A model generated the notes under the pieces. It was not told the DNA's origin, searched no databases, and saw nothing but the letters and a program-made list of their open reading frames with translations. A stretch of 64,000 nucleotides of DNA, from the NCBI RefSeq assembly GCF_000429365.1, contig NZ_AUBS01000003.1, forward strand, positions 103,532 to 167,531. The letters run 5' to 3'. Of this stretch, positions 24,587 through 33,744 are shown piece by piece. A program made the translations under genes and the position numbers. Source of the stretch: Pseudodonghicola xiamenensis DSM 18339. GTDB lineage: Bacteria; Pseudomonadota; Alphaproteobacteria; Rhodobacterales; Rhodobacteraceae. The first letter of the stretch is position 1. Every line of letters starts with the position of its first letter.

Positions 24587-27500
24587 TGACCAAATTTGAT
24601 GAAAACTGGGTCCGCGCCGAGGAAGCCAAGCGTAAGTGGATGGCGGAAAACGGCATGTATTCCGAAGAGGACGAGCATTCCTCTTGCGGGGTCGGGCTGG
24701 TTGTCTCCATCGACGGTGAGAAAAGCCGCCGGGTGGTCGAATCCGGTATTCAGGCGCTGAAGGCGGTCTGGCACCGGGGCGCCGTCGACGCCGATGGGAA
24801 AACCGGCGATGGCGCCGGCATCCACGTGCAGATCCCGGTTCCCTTCTTCTATGATCAGATCCGCCGCACTGGCCACGAGCCGAACCACGGGGAACTGATG
24901 GCGGTCGGTCAGGTGTTCCTGCCGCGCACCGACTTCGGCGCCCAGGAAACCTGCCGGACCATCGTGGAAACCGAAGTTCTGCGCATGGGCTACTATATCT
25001 ACGGTTGGCGCCACGTGCCGGTAAACATCGGCGTGCTGGGCGAAAAGGCCAACGCGACCCGGCCGGAAATCGAACAGATCCTGTTGTCGAACTCCAAGGG
25101 CGTCGATGAGGAAACCTTCGAGCGCGAGCTTTACGTGATCCGTCGCCGGATCGAAAAGGCCGTGGCGGCTGCGGGTATCCACGGGCTTTACATCGCGTCG
25201 CTGTCCTGCCGGTCGATCATCTACAAGGGGATGATGCTGGCCCAGGACGTGGCCGAGTTCTATCCCGACCTCAAGGACGAAAGGTTCGAAAGCGCCTTCG
25301 CGATCTATCACCAGCGCTATTCCACCAACACCTTCCCGCAGTGGTGGCTGGCCCAGCCGTTCCGCATGTTGGCCCATAACGGCGAGATCAACACGCTGAA
25401 AGGCAACCTCAACTGGATGAGGAGCCACGAGATCCGGATGGCCTCGGCGACCTTTGGCGAGATGGCCGAGGATATCAAACCGATCGTTCCGGGCGGCTCA
25501 TCCGACTCGGCCGCGCTCGACTCGGTGTTCGAGGTGCTGGTTCGTGCCGGACGCAAGGCGCCGATGGCAAAGACCATGATGGTGCCGGAAAGCTGGTCGC
25601 AACAGGCGGTGGAATTGCCCAAGGCCTGGCGCGACATGTATTCCTACTGCAACTCGGTGATGGAGCCCTGGGACGGCCCCGCCGCCCTGGCGATGACCGA
25701 TGGCCGCTGGGTCTGTGGCGGGCTTGACCGCAACGGCCTGCGCCCGATGCGCTATGTCGTCACCGGCGACGGGCTGCTGATCGCCGGCTCCGAGGCCGGG
25801 ATGGTCGCGGTCGACGAAAAGGGCGTGCGTGAAAAAGGCGCGTTGGGCCCGGGCCAGATGATCGCGGTGGATATGGAAGAGGGCAAGCTGTTCCACGATA
25901 CCGAGCTCAAGGACAAGCTGGCTGCCAGCCAGCCCTTCGGTGACTGGGTCAGCAAGATCAACGATCTGGACGAGGAACTGGCGCGGGTCACCGAAAAGCC
26001 GCTGTTCTCCGGCACTGAGCTGCGTCAGCGGCAGATTGCGGCCGGCTATTCGATGGAAGAGCTGGAGCAGATCCTGGCGCCGATGGCCGAGGACGGCAAA
26101 GAGGCGCTGGCCTCGATGGGCGACGATACGCCCTCGGCGGTTCTGTCGAAGCAGTACCGTCCGCTCAGCCACTTCTTCCGGCAGAACTTCAGCCAGGTGA
26201 CCAACCCGCCGATCGACAGCCTGCGTGAGTATCGGGTGATGTCGCTGAAGACGCGGTTCGGCAACCTCAAGAACGTGCTGGATGAAGACAGCTCCCAGAC
26301 CGAGATCATCGTTCTGGAAAGCCCCTTTGTCGGCAATGCCCAATGGGCCGAGATGGCACGCCATTTCAACGCGCCGCTGGTCGAGATCGACTGTACCTTC
26401 ACCCCAGGCGAACCCGGAGCCCTGCGTCAGGAGCTGATCCGCATCCGGGCCGAGGCCGAGGACGCGGTGCGTTCGGGGGCCGGCCACCTGGTGCTGACCG
26501 ATCAGCATTCCGGCGTCGACAAGGCACCGATGCCGATGATCCTGGCCACAAGTGCGGTGCACAGCCACCTGATCCGCAAGGGTCTGCGGACTTTCTGTTC
26601 GCTGAACGTGCGCGCTGCCGAATGTATCGACCCGCATTATTTCGCGGTGCTGATCGGCTGCGGCGCCACCGTGGTGAACCCCTATCTGGCCGAGGATTCG
26701 ATCGCCGACCGGATCGACCGGGGCCTGCTCGATGGCACTCTGACCGAGAATATCGCGCGTTATCGTAACGCCATCGACCAGGGTATGCTGAAGATCATGG
26801 CGAAGATGGGGATTTCGGTGATCTCCTCCTATCGCGGTGGCCTGAACTTCGAGGCGGTGGGCCTGTCCCGCGCCATGTGTGCGGAATATTTCCCCGGCAT
26901 GCTCAGCCGGATTTCCGGCATCGGCGTCAGCGGCATCCAGCACAAGATCGAAGAGGTGCACGCCAAGGGCTGGGCCTCGAATTCCCAGGTGCTGCCGATC
27001 GGCGGCTTCTACAAGGCGCGCAAATCGGGTGAAACTCACGCCTGGGACGCGCAGGGCATGCACATGCTGCAGATGGCCTGCAACCGCGCCTCTTACGAGA
27101 TGTGGAAGCAATATTCGGCCAAGATGCAGTCGAACCCGCCAATCCATCTGCGTGACCTGCTGGACATCAAGCCGCTGGGCAAGGCGATCCCTCTGGAAGA
27201 GGTGGAAAGCATCACCGCGATCCGCAAGCGGTTCGTCACCCCGGGCATGTCGCTGGGCGCGCTCAGCCCCGAGGCGCACAAGACGCTGAACGTGGCGATG
27301 AACCGCATCGGCGCCAAGTCGGATTCGGGCGAGGGCGGTGAAGATCCGGCGCATTTCGTGCCGGAGCCGAATGGCGATAACCCGTCTGCCAAGATCAAGC
27401 AGGTGGCCTCGGGCCGCTTCGGTGTAACTGCCGAGTATCTGAACCACTGCGAAGAGCTTGAGATCAAGGTTGCCCAAGGGGCGAAACCGGGCGAGGGCGG

Positions 27501-29121
27501 CCAGCTTCCGGGCATGAAGGTGACCGAGCTGATCGCACGCCTGCGCCATTCGACCAAGGGTGTGACGCTGATCTCGCCGCCGCCGCACCACGATATCTAT
27601 TCGATCGAGGATCTGGCGCAGCTGATCTATGACCTCAAGCAGATCAACCCGCGTGCCAAGGTGACGGTGAAACTGGTGGCCTCCTCCGGCGTCGGGACGA
27701 TTGCCGCAGGTGTGGCCAAGGCGAAGGCGGATATCATCCTGGTCTCCGGTCATAACGGCGGCACCGGTGCGTCGCCGGCGACCTCGATCAAATATGCGGG
27801 TCTGCCGTGGGAAATGGGCCTGACCGAGGCGCATCAGGTGCTGGCGATGAACCACCTGCGCGACCGGGTCACGCTCAGGACAGACGGCGGGCTGCGGACC
27901 GGTCGTGACATCGTCATGGCGGCGATGATGGGTGCCGAGGAATTCGGCATCGGCACCGCTGCGCTGATCGCGATGGGCTGCATCATGGTGCGTCAGTGCC
28001 AGTCGAACACCTGCCCGGTGGGCGTCTGCACCCAGGATCCGAAGCTGCGCGAAAAGTTCACCGGCAACGCCGACAAGGTGGTCAACCTGATCACCTTCTA
28101 TGCCCAGGAAGTGCGGGAAATCCTGGCTTCGATCGGGGCGCGGTCGCTGTCGGATGTCATCGGTCGTGCCGATCTTCTGACCCAGGTCAGCCGTGGATCG
28201 GCGCATCTGGACGATCTCGACCTCAACCCGCTGCTGATCACTGTCGATGGCGCGCATGAGATCGTCTATAACCGTGACAAGCCGCGCAATGTGGTGCCCG
28301 ACACGCTGGATGCTGAAATCGTCCGCGATGCGGCGCGCTTCCTGAAGGAAGGCGAAAAGATGCAGCTGTCCTATGCGGTGCAGAACACCCATCGGACCGT
28401 CGGCACCCGCACGTCGAGCCTGATCGTGCAGAATTTCGGCATGCGCAACGCCTTCCAGCCAGATCATCTGCATGTGAAGCTGCAAGGCTCGGCGGGCCAG
28501 TCGCTGGGCGCCTTCGCCGCCCCGGGGCTGAAGCTCGAGGTCTCGGGCGACGCCAACGACTATGTCGGCAAGGGTCTGTCGGGGGGCACCATTGTGGTAC
28601 GCCCGCCGATGATGTCGCCGCTGGTCGCCGAAGAGAATACGATCATCGGCAACACCGTGCTTTATGGGGCGACCGACGGGTATCTCTTTGCTGCCGGCAA
28701 GGCGGGTGAGCGTTTTGCGGTGCGCAACTCCGGCGCCAAGGTGGTGATCGAGGGCTGCGGATCGAACGGCTGCGAATACATGACTGGCGGCGTCGCCGTG
28801 ATCCTGGGGGACATCGGTGCCAACTTCGGCGCAGGGATGACCGGGGGCATGGCCTATCTCTACGATCCGGAAGGCAAGGCCGAGACGCTGATGAACCTGG
28901 AAACCCTGGTGGTTGGCCCGGTGGTCATGGATCACTGGGAAAACGAGTTGAAGGGGCTGATCGAACGCCATGCGGTCGAGACCAACAGCCGCAAGGCCGC
29001 CGCGATCCTGCAGCATTGGGAGCTGGAAAAAACCAACTTCCTGCAGGTTTGCCCGATCGAGATGCTCAAGCACATCCCCGTGCCGTTGAGCCGCGAGACC
29101 GAGGCAATGCCTGCAGAGTGA
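24586..29121 (+). CDS. gltB: Glutamate synthase, large (alpha) subunit
   Basis: This 1511-residue protein has the full domain series of NADPH-GOGAT. An N-terminal class II glutamine amidotransferase comes first, with catalytic Cys34 in HSSCGVG preceded by a 33-residue propeptide. The central domain includes HNGEINTLKGN. The FMN-binding synthase barrel follows (SVGTIAAGVAKAKADII-type strand and GHNGGTGASPATS). The [3Fe-4S] cysteines sit in CIMVRQCQSNTCPVGVC, and a C-terminal GXGXG beta-helix completes it. It transfers the amide nitrogen of glutamine to 2-oxoglutarate. Together with GltD it forms the main ammonium assimilation enzyme. The ATG overlaps the preceding stop by one base. An intrinsic terminator follows. 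Confidence 0.98.
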   Translation: MTKFDENWVRAEEAKRKWMAENGMYSEEDEHSSCGVGLVVSIDGEKSRRVVESGIQALKAVWHRGAVDADGKTGDGAGIHVQIPVPFFYDQIRRTGHEPNHGELMAVGQVFLPRTDFGAQETCRTIVETEVLRMGYYIYGWRHVPVNIGVLGEKANATRPEIEQILLSNSKGVDEETFERELYVIRRRIEKAVAAAGIHGLYIASLSCRSIIYKGMMLAQDVAEFYPDLKDERFESAFAIYHQRYSTNTFPQWWLAQPFRMLAHNGEINTLKGNLNWMRSHEIRMASATFGEMAEDIKPIVPGGSSDSAALDSVFEVLVRAGRKAPMAKTMMVPESWSQQAVELPKAWRDMYSYCNSVMEPWDGPAALAMTDGRWVCGGLDRNGLRPMRYVVTGDGLLIAGSEAGMVAVDEKGVREKGALGPGQMIAVDMEEGKLFHDTELKDKLAASQPFGDWVSKINDLDEELARVTEKPLFSGTELRQRQIAAGYSMEELEQILAPMAEDGKEALASMGDDTPSAVLSKQYRPLSHFFRQNFSQVTNPPIDSLREYRVMSLKTRFGNLKNVLDEDSSQTEIIVLESPFVGNAQWAEMARHFNAPLVEIDCTFTPGEPGALRQELIRIRAEAEDAVRSGAGHLVLTDQHSGVDKAPMPMILATSAVHSHLIRKGLRTFCSLNVRAAECIDPHYFAVLIGCGATVVNPYLAEDSIADRIDRGLLDGTLTENIARYRNAIDQGMLKIMAKMGISVISSYRGGLNFEAVGLSRAMCAEYFPGMLSRISGIGVSGIQHKIEEVHAKGWASNSQVLPIGGFYKARKSGETHAWDAQGMHMLQMACNRASYEMWKQYSAKMQSNPPIHLRDLLDIKPLGKAIPLEEVESITAIRKRFVTPGMSLGALSPEAHKTLNVAMNRIGAKSDSGEGGEDPAHFVPEPNGDNPSAKIKQVASGRFGVTAEYLNHCEELEIKVAQGAKPGEGGQLPGMKVTELIARLRHSTKGVTLISPPPHHDIYSIEDLAQLIYDLKQINPRAKVTVKLVASSGVGTIAAGVAKAKADIILVSGHNGGTGASPATSIKYAGLPWEMGLTEAHQVLAMNHLRDRVTLRTDGGLRTGRDIVMAAMMGAEEFGIGTAALIAMGCIMVRQCQSNTCPVGVCTQDPKLREKFTGNADKVVNLITFYAQEVREILASIGARSLSDVIGRADLLTQVSRGSAHLDDLDLNPLLITVDGAHEIVYNRDKPRNVVPDTLDAEIVRDAARFLKEGEKMQLSYAVQNTHRTVGTRTSSLIVQNFGMRNAFQPDHLHVKLQGSAGQSLGAFAAPGLKLEVSGDANDYVGKGLSGGTIVVRPPMMSPLVAEENTIIGNTVLYGATDGYLFAAGKAGERFAVRNSGAKVVIEGCGSNGCEYMTGGVAVILGDIGANFGAGMTGGMAYLYDPEGKAETLMNLETLVVGPVVMDHWENELKGLIERHAVETNSRKAAAILQHWELEKTNFLQVCPIEMLKHIPVPLSRETEAMPAE

Positions 29122-29144
29122 TCTGAGCGCTGAGCTGAAATCGG

Positions 29145-29171
29145 AAAACCCCGCCCATCTGGCGGGGTTTT
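29145..29171 (+). terminator. Intrinsic terminator after gltB
   Basis: AAAACCCCGCC and GGCGGGGTTTT form a perfect 11-bp stem with loop CATCT, followed by CTGTTT, 24 bases past the gltB stop. Confidence 0.92.
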
Positions 29172-29283
29172 CTGTTTGGCGGATGGACCCGGGGCGCCCT
29201 CGGGGACGATCAGCGCGGCGCGCAACCCGTGCCGGTTTGCCAACCCGCTTGACCGGCCCGCGCCGGGCGGGCAAGCAGGGCGC

Positions 29284-30024
29284 ATGGCGAAAAAGACAAC
29301 ATCGAAAAAGTCTGGCAAGACCGCTCCGGCCAGGACCCCCGCGTCCGGCGGCCGCCTCTTGCGCTGGTTTCGACGTTGGGCGCTTCGGATCGTGCTGGTG
29401 CCGGTGACGCTGGTCATCGTGCTGGTGCTGCTTTTTTCGCTGGTGAATCCGCCGATCACCCTCACCATGTGGCAGGAACACGGGAAATACGGCCGGTTGG
29501 AGCGAAGCTGGATGCCTCTGGACGACATCGCTCCGGTGATGGCGCGGTCGGTCGTCGCGGCGGAGGATGCCAATTTCTGCCTGCACTGGGGATTTGACGT
29601 CACCGCGATCCGTGCGGCGCTGGAGGACGGCGGTGCCCGTGGCGGCTCGACCATCAGCCAGCAGGTGGTGAAGAACGTATTCCTCTGGCAGGGGCGAAGC
29701 TGGACGCGCAAGGCGCTGGAAACCCTGATCACGCCACTGGTCGAGATCTTCTGGTCCAAACGCCGCATTCTCGAAGTCTATCTCAACGTCGCGGAAACCG
29801 GCGAGGGCGTCTTCGGTGTCGAGGCGGCGGCACAGAGGGCCTTCGGTGTGCCGGCGGCAAAGCTCTCGGCTCGCCAGGCGGCGCTGATCGCCGCGATCCT
29901 GCCAGCGCCCCGCTCACGCTCGGCGGCGAAACCTTCGGATCGGGTCAGCCGCCGCGCCCGCGCGATCGCGGACGGCGCGGCCACCATTCGCGCAGATGGG
30001 CGAGCGGCCTGTTTCGAGGATTGA
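29284..30024 (+). CDS. mtgA: Monofunctional biosynthetic peptidoglycan transglycosylase
   Basis: This 246-residue GT51 enzyme has a basic N-terminal tail and one membrane anchor (about 33-58). The lipid II polymerase motifs follow: VVAAEDANFCLHWGFD with the catalytic Glu, RGGSTISQQVVKNVFL, and KRRILEVYLNVAETG with the second active-site region. It extends glycan strands from lipid II in the periplasm without a transpeptidase domain. I start at ATG 29284 because the basic tail and anchor follow directly; an upstream in-frame ATG at 29176 would overlap the gltB terminator region. It is probably transcribed on its own. Confidence 0.94.
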   Translation: MAKKTTSKKSGKTAPARTPASGGRLLRWFRRWALRIVLVPVTLVIVLVLLFSLVNPPITLTMWQEHGKYGRLERSWMPLDDIAPVMARSVVAAEDANFCLHWGFDVTAIRAALEDGGARGGSTISQQVVKNVFLWQGRSWTRKALETLITPLVEIFWSKRRILEVYLNVAETGEGVFGVEAAAQRAFGVPAAKLSARQAALIAAILPAPRSRSAAKPSDRVSRRARAIADGAATIRADGRAACFED

Positions 30025-30084
30025 AAATCCGTGCCCATAGGGGCTATTGGTTGTCCACTGCTTCCAACCGATATTGATGTCACT

Positions 30085-30756
30085 ATGACCACAGCCCGCC
30101 TGTTCCACATGCCGCTCTCTCCCTTCTGTCGCAAGGTTCGCCTGGTCCTTGCCGAAAAGCGGATCGAGGTGGAGCTGGTCGAGGAACGTTATTGGGAAGC
30201 AAGCCCCGATTTCCTGCGCCGTAACCCGGCTGGCAAGGTGCCGGTGCTGCGCCTGGATGGTCGTACCATGGCGGAAAGCGCCGCGATCTGCGAATATCTC
30301 GATGAAACCCGTCCCGATCCGCAGTTGATGCCGCGCGATCCCGCCGAACGGCTCGAGGTGCGCCGCCTGATCGGCTGGTTCGACGACAAGTTCCATAGTG
30401 AGGTGACCTCGAAACTGCTCTATGAGCGGGTTAACAAGAAGGTCAGCGGCAAGGGCTATCCCGACAGCGGTAACGTCAAGGCCGGGTCGAAGGCGATCAA
30501 ATATCACCTGGATTACATGCACTGGCTGTTGGATCATCGCCGCTGGCTGGCTGGTGACAACATGACGCTCGCCGATTTCGCCGCCGCCGCACATCTGAGC
30601 TCGCTCGATTATATATCGGACGTGGACTGGAACCGCTCAGCCGTTGTCAAGGACTGGTACGCCAAGATCAAGTCGCGCCCGGCCTTCCGGTCTATCCTGG
30701 CCGATCAGGTCCCGGGCTTTCGGCCGCCGCCGCATTACACCGATCTGGATTTCTGA
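30085..30756 (+). CDS. Glutathione S-transferase family protein
   Basis: This 223-residue protein has an N-terminal thioredoxin-like domain (residues 1-78). It carries [18 protein letters not shown] at the glutathione site, KVPVL with the cis-proline, and [11 protein letters not shown], the conserved gamma-glutamyl-binding loop. An all-helical C-terminal domain follows, with [17 protein letters not shown] N-capping (here [12 protein letters not shown]). It probably conjugates or reduces substrates using glutathione in the cytoplasm; the substrate is unknown. ATG 30085 is chosen over an in-frame ATG at 30031 because the beta strand begins at TTARLFHM. An intergenic repeat element separates it from queG. 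Confidence 0.9.
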   Translation: MTTARLFHMPLSPFCRKVRLVLAEKRIEVELVEERYWEASPDFLRRNPAGKVPVLRLDGRTMAESAAICEYLDETRPDPQLMPRDPAERLEVRRLIGWFDDKFHSEVTSKLLYERVNKKVSGKGYPDSGNVKAGSKAIKYHLDYMHWLLDHRRWLAGDNMTLADFAAAAHLSSLDYISDVDWNRSAVVKDWYAKIKSRPAFRSILADQVPGFRPPPHYTDLDF

Positions 30757-30786
30757 TCGGGGCGCGCGCGGGGCAAGTGTCGACAA

Positions 30787-30856
30787 GGGGGCCGTCTGCC
30801 CCCTCGCGGCCCTATGGGCCGCTCACCCCCGAGGATATTTTGAGCCAGAAAAAGAC
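30787..30856 (+). repeat. Dispersed hairpin-box element, copy A (queG 5' end)
   Basis: The element has a GC hairpin (GGGGGC-CGTCT-GCCCCC, 30787-30803) followed at about 22 bases by the conserved box CCCCCGAGGATATTTT and GAGCCAGAAAAAGA (30826-30856). GAGGA of the box serves as ribosome binding site and the TTG at 30840 as start codon of queG, so the first residues SQKK are encoded by the repeat. Related copies are at 31881-31932, 40551-40590 and 55041-55097. Confidence 0.75.
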
Positions 30857-31895
30857 AGATAGCCTGAAACAGAGACTGCTGGAACAAGCCCGTGCCGAAG
30901 GCTTCGTGACGGCGCGCATCTGTCGGCCCTGGGATATCCCTGAGGTGCCGGCGCGGCTTGAGGCCTTTCTGCAGGCGGGGTATCATGGCCAGATGGGCTG
31001 GATGGAGGAACGCAGCCATTGGCGCGGCAATCCGCATCAGCTGTGGCCCGAGGCGCGCTCGGTCATCATGCTGGCAGAAAGCTATACGCCCGACCACGAT
31101 CCGCGCGCCATCCTGGCGCAGCCGGACCGGGGGGCGATTTCCGTTTACGCGCAGAACAAGGATTACCACGATCTGGTCAAGAAGCGGCTTAAGCGGCTGG
31201 CGCGCTGGCTGATCGCGGAAGGTGGTGGCGAGGTGAAAGTCTTCGTCGATACCGCCCCGGTGCCGGAAAAGCCATTGGCGCAGGCGGCGGGTCTCGGCTG
31301 GCAGGGCAAGCACACCAATCTGGTCAGCCGGGATTTCGGTAACTGGGCCTTTTTAGGCTCTATTTTCACCACACTCGATCTGCCCGCCGATGCGCCGGAG
31401 CGGGACCATTGCGGTTCCTGCACCGCTTGCCAGACCGCCTGTCCGACCGATGCCTTCCCGGCGCCCTATCAGCTCGATGCGCGGCGCTGCATTTCCTACC
31501 TGACCATCGAATACAAGGGTCCGGTGGCGGAAGAGCTGCGCGCAAAGCTCGGCAATCGCATCTATGGCTGTGACGATTGCCTTGCTGCCTGTCCCTGGAA
31601 CAAATTCGCTGTGGCGGCCAGCGACATTCGCTATGCTGCGCGGGATGATCTTAAGGCACCCCAGCTTGCCGATCTCGCGGCGCTCGACGATGCCGGCTTC
31701 CGCACCCGCTTCTCCGGTTCACCCATCAAGCGGATCGGGCGGGATCGTTTCATCCGCAACGTGCTCTACGCCATCGGAAATTCCGGGGATCAGAGCCTGA
31801 TTTCGACCGCTCGGGCCTTGACCGACGATCCTGATCCGACCGTCGCCGATGCCGCTCGCTGGGCATTGGCGCGGCTTGGCCTTTTTTCTGGCTGA
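30840..31895 (+). CDS. queG: Epoxyqueuosine reductase
   Basis: This 351-residue enzyme belongs to the QueG family. An N-terminal cobalamin-binding reductase domain comes first ([18 protein letters not shown] and [19 protein letters not shown]). Two [4Fe-4S] ferredoxin motifs follow ([16 protein letters not shown] and [13 protein letters not shown]), then a HEAT-like tail. It reduces epoxyqueuosine to queuosine in tRNA wobble positions. The likely start is TTG 30840 with GAGGA seven bases upstream; both come from a dispersed repeat. An alternative start near 30777 would run through the repeat hairpin. The last codons (LFSG-stop) lie in an inverted copy of the same repeat. Confidence 0.93.
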   Translation: MSQKKTDSLKQRLLEQARAEGFVTARICRPWDIPEVPARLEAFLQAGYHGQMGWMEERSHWRGNPHQLWPEARSVIMLAESYTPDHDPRAILAQPDRGAISVYAQNKDYHDLVKKRLKRLARWLIAEGGGEVKVFVDTAPVPEKPLAQAAGLGWQGKHTNLVSRDFGNWAFLGSIFTTLDLPADAPERDHCGSCTACQTACPTDAFPAPYQLDARRCISYLTIEYKGPVAEELRAKLGNRIYGCDDCLAACPWNKFAVAASDIRYAARDDLKAPQLADLAALDDAGFRTRFSGSPIKRIGRDRFIRNVLYAIGNSGDQSLISTARALTDDPDPTVADAARWALARLGLFSG

Positions 31896-31932
31896 AAATA
31901 TCCTCGGGGGGCGCGGGGGCAGACAGCCCCCC
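31881..31932 (-). repeat. Dispersed hairpin-box element, copy B (queG 3' end, inverted)
   Basis: Read on the reverse strand this is GGGGGGC-TGTCT-GCCCCC, then CCCCCCGAGGATATTTT and CAGCCAGAAAAAAG. It is inverted relative to copy A. The queG stop codon TGA (31893-31895) falls inside the box. It lies between convergent queG and msrA, so the hairpin may also serve as a transcription end. Confidence 0.78.
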
Positions 31933-31950
31933 GTCGTCCTTGATCAGAGT

Positions 31951-32460
31951 CTATTCCGCCGCGCGTTTCGGCAGCACCCAGCCGGGGCGCGGAAAATGGC
32001 AGGTATAGCCGTTGGGGTGCTTCACCAGGTAATCCTGATGCTCTTCCTCAGCCTGCCAGAAATCGCCCACCGGCTCCACCTCGGTCACCACGCGGCCGGG
32101 CCAGAGGCCCGAGGCATCGACATCGGCAATGGCCTCCAGCGCCACCGCCTTCTGCTTCGCATCGACATAATAGATGGCCGAGCGATAGCTCAGTCCGATG
32201 TCATTTCCCTGACGATTAGGCGTGGTTGGATCGTGGATCTGGAAAAAGACCTCCAGTACCTGGCGATAGCTGATCTTCTCGGGGTCGAAGGTGATCTCGA
32301 TCCCCTCGGCATGGGTGCCGTGGTTGCGATAGGTGGCATTGGGTACGTCGCCGCCGGTATATCCCACCCGGGTCGACACAACCCCAGGCAGCCGCCGGAT
32401 CAGATCCTGCATCCCCCAGAAACATCCCCCCGCCAGCACGGCGCGTTCGGTCTTGGCCAT
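31951..32460 (-). CDS. msrA: Peptide-methionine (S)-S-oxide reductase
   Basis: This 169-residue protein has the MsrA active-site motif GGCFWGMQ (catalytic Cys near residue 14). It also has [21 protein letters not shown] and the core [14 protein letters not shown]. It reduces the S-epimer of methionine sulfoxide in proteins, using thioredoxin. ATG 32460 lies five bases downstream of the msrB stop and is preceded by GGAGGGATAAGAG inside the msrB end. The pair is therefore a tightly packed msrB-msrA operon that covers both sulfoxide epimers. The length is typical. Confidence 0.96.
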   Translation of the reverse strand: MAKTERAVLAGGCFWGMQDLIRRLPGVVSTRVGYTGGDVPNATYRNHGTHAEGIEITFDPEKISYRQVLEVFFQIHDPTTPNRQGNDIGLSYRSAIYYVDAKQKAVALEAIADVDASGLWPGRVVTEVEPVGDFWQAEEEHQDYLVKHPNGYTCHFPRPGWVLPKRAAE

Positions 32461-32464
32461 TCTC

Positions 32465-32908
32465 TTATCCCTCCACCTGGTCCAGATAGGCGCCATAGCC
32501 CTCGGCCTCCATCTCCGCGCGCGGGATGAACCGCAGCGAGGCCGAGTTTATGCAATAGCGCAGGCCGCCGCGATCGCGCGGCCCGTCGGGAAAGACATGC
32601 CCCAGATGGCTGTCGCCATATTGTGATCGCACCTCGGTGCGGACCATCCCGTGGGAATGGTCCTCGATCTCGACGACATGGGCCGCTTCGATCGGCTTGG
32701 TGAAGCTGGGCCAGCCGCAATGCGACTCGAATTTGTCGGCCGAGGCAAACAACGGTTCGCCCGAGACGATATCGACGTAGATCCCCGGCGCGGTGTTATA
32801 AAGCAGCTTGCCAGTGCCCGGCCGTTCCGTCCCGCTTTGCTGGGTGACGAAATATTCCTCCGGCGACAGGGCGGCAATGGCGGCGGGGTCTTTGCTGTAT
32901 GTGGTCAT
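32465..32908 (-). CDS. msrB: Peptide-methionine (R)-S-oxide reductase
   Basis: This 147-residue MsrB has the substrate motif [24 protein letters not shown], and the catalytic Cys in [11 protein letters not shown] close to the C-terminus. The two CxxC pairs that bind structural zinc in many MsrB proteins are absent, so this is the zinc-free type. It reduces the R-epimer of methionine sulfoxide and is co-transcribed with msrA. There is no signal peptide, so it acts in the cytoplasm. Confidence 0.95.
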   Translation of the reverse strand: MTTYSKDPAAIAALSPEEYFVTQQSGTERPGTGKLLYNTAPGIYVDIVSGEPLFASADKFESHCGWPSFTKPIEAAHVVEIEDHSHGMVRTEVRSQYGDSHLGHVFPDGPRDRGGLRYCINSASLRFIPRAEMEAEGYGAYLDQVEG

Positions 32909-33119
32909 GCATGATCTCCTGCACCTCTTTGATGCATTAGATGGGTCGGTTTCGCCAGAAGCAAAGGGGGGCTCGCTCGTCTTTGATCGGCTCGGCGGAC
33001 CAGTGGCCGACGGGCTGCGGGACCTCCACCATCTGCATGGCGATGAAATTCAGTCCAAGACAGAGCGTGTTCTGACACAGGTCGAAGAGCGGCAGGCCGG
33101 CAAGGGCGTGTCGTTGCGG

Positions 33120-33740
33120 TCAGGCTGTCTTCTTGCGCAGGACCAGAAAGGTCATCATGCCAAGCGGCGGCAGGGCCTTCCTCTCTTCGATCTCAAGCAT
33201 GTCCTCGCCCAGAACGGTTTCGATGGCAAAGTCGGAATGCCAGCCCAGTACATTGGCGAAGGGAGCCGAAACGCGCTCAAGAACCGCCAGCGGGCCATCT
33301 TCGCGCTTGAAGTGGTTGGTAATCACCACCTGGCCGCCCGGTTTGCAGACCCGGCAGATTTCCGTCATCACCCGTTCCGGCTCGGGCACCACTGACAGCA
33401 CGTGCATGGCGGCGACAGTGTCGAAATGATTGTCGGGAAAGTCGAGAGCGCGGGCATCCATCTGGCGCAGCGCCTCGACTTGGGTCAGCCCCAGGCGGGT
33501 GACTTTTTTCTTGGCCTGAGCCAGCATCTCTTCGCTGTAGTCGATGCCGGTGACCCGGAGGTCAGAGCGATAGAATTGCAGGGCCAGGCCGGTGCCGACG
33601 CCGACTTCGAGCACATTGCCTTCGCGAGCGTTGATGTAGTTGACGGCCCGCCGTCGTCCGTCGTTGGTGATCGCTCCGAAGGTCTTGTCATAGACAGGTG
33701 CCCAGCGGGCGTAGGAGTTCTGAACGGCTTTGATATCCAA
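33120..33740 (-). CDS. pmtA: Phosphatidylethanolamine N-methyltransferase (class I SAM methyltransferase)
   Basis: This 206-residue protein has the SAM-binding motif VLEVGVGTGLALQFY (about 42-56), the acidic motif II GIDYSEEMLA, and a third motif in CKPGGQVVITNHF. Its N-terminus NSYARWAPVYDKTFG is characteristic of the small soluble PmtA of Rhodobacter type. That enzyme methylates phosphatidylethanolamine three times to phosphatidylcholine at the membrane surface. The context is decisive: psd and pssA lie directly upstream on the same strand with gaps of only 9 and 4 bases. The operon therefore encodes the whole route from CDP-diacylglycerol to phosphatidylcholine. Confidence 0.92.
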   Translation of the reverse strand: MDIKAVQNSYARWAPVYDKTFGAITNDGRRRAVNYINAREGNVLEVGVGTGLALQFYRSDLRVTGIDYSEEMLAQAKKKVTRLGLTQVEALRQMDARALDFPDNHFDTVAAMHVLSVVPEPERVMTEICRVCKPGGQVVITNHFKREDGPLAVLERVSAPFANVLGWHSDFAIETVLGEDMLEIEERKALPPLGMMTFLVLRKKTA

Positions 33741-33744
33741 CGGA

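Noticed and set aside
25498..29586. Very long open frame antisense to gltB (about 1360 codons)
   Set aside because: It lies wholly opposite a fully conserved glutamate synthase gene. Its translation is rich in His, Arg, Gln and Asp with no domain signature, as expected for an antisense frame in GC-rich DNA with strong third-position bias.
32937..33119. In-frame continuation of 60 codons after the pmtA stop
   Set aside because: It could suggest readthrough or a small gene, but a run of 60 open codons is common at this GC content. It has no ribosome site or recognisable motif, and the stop context is ordinary.
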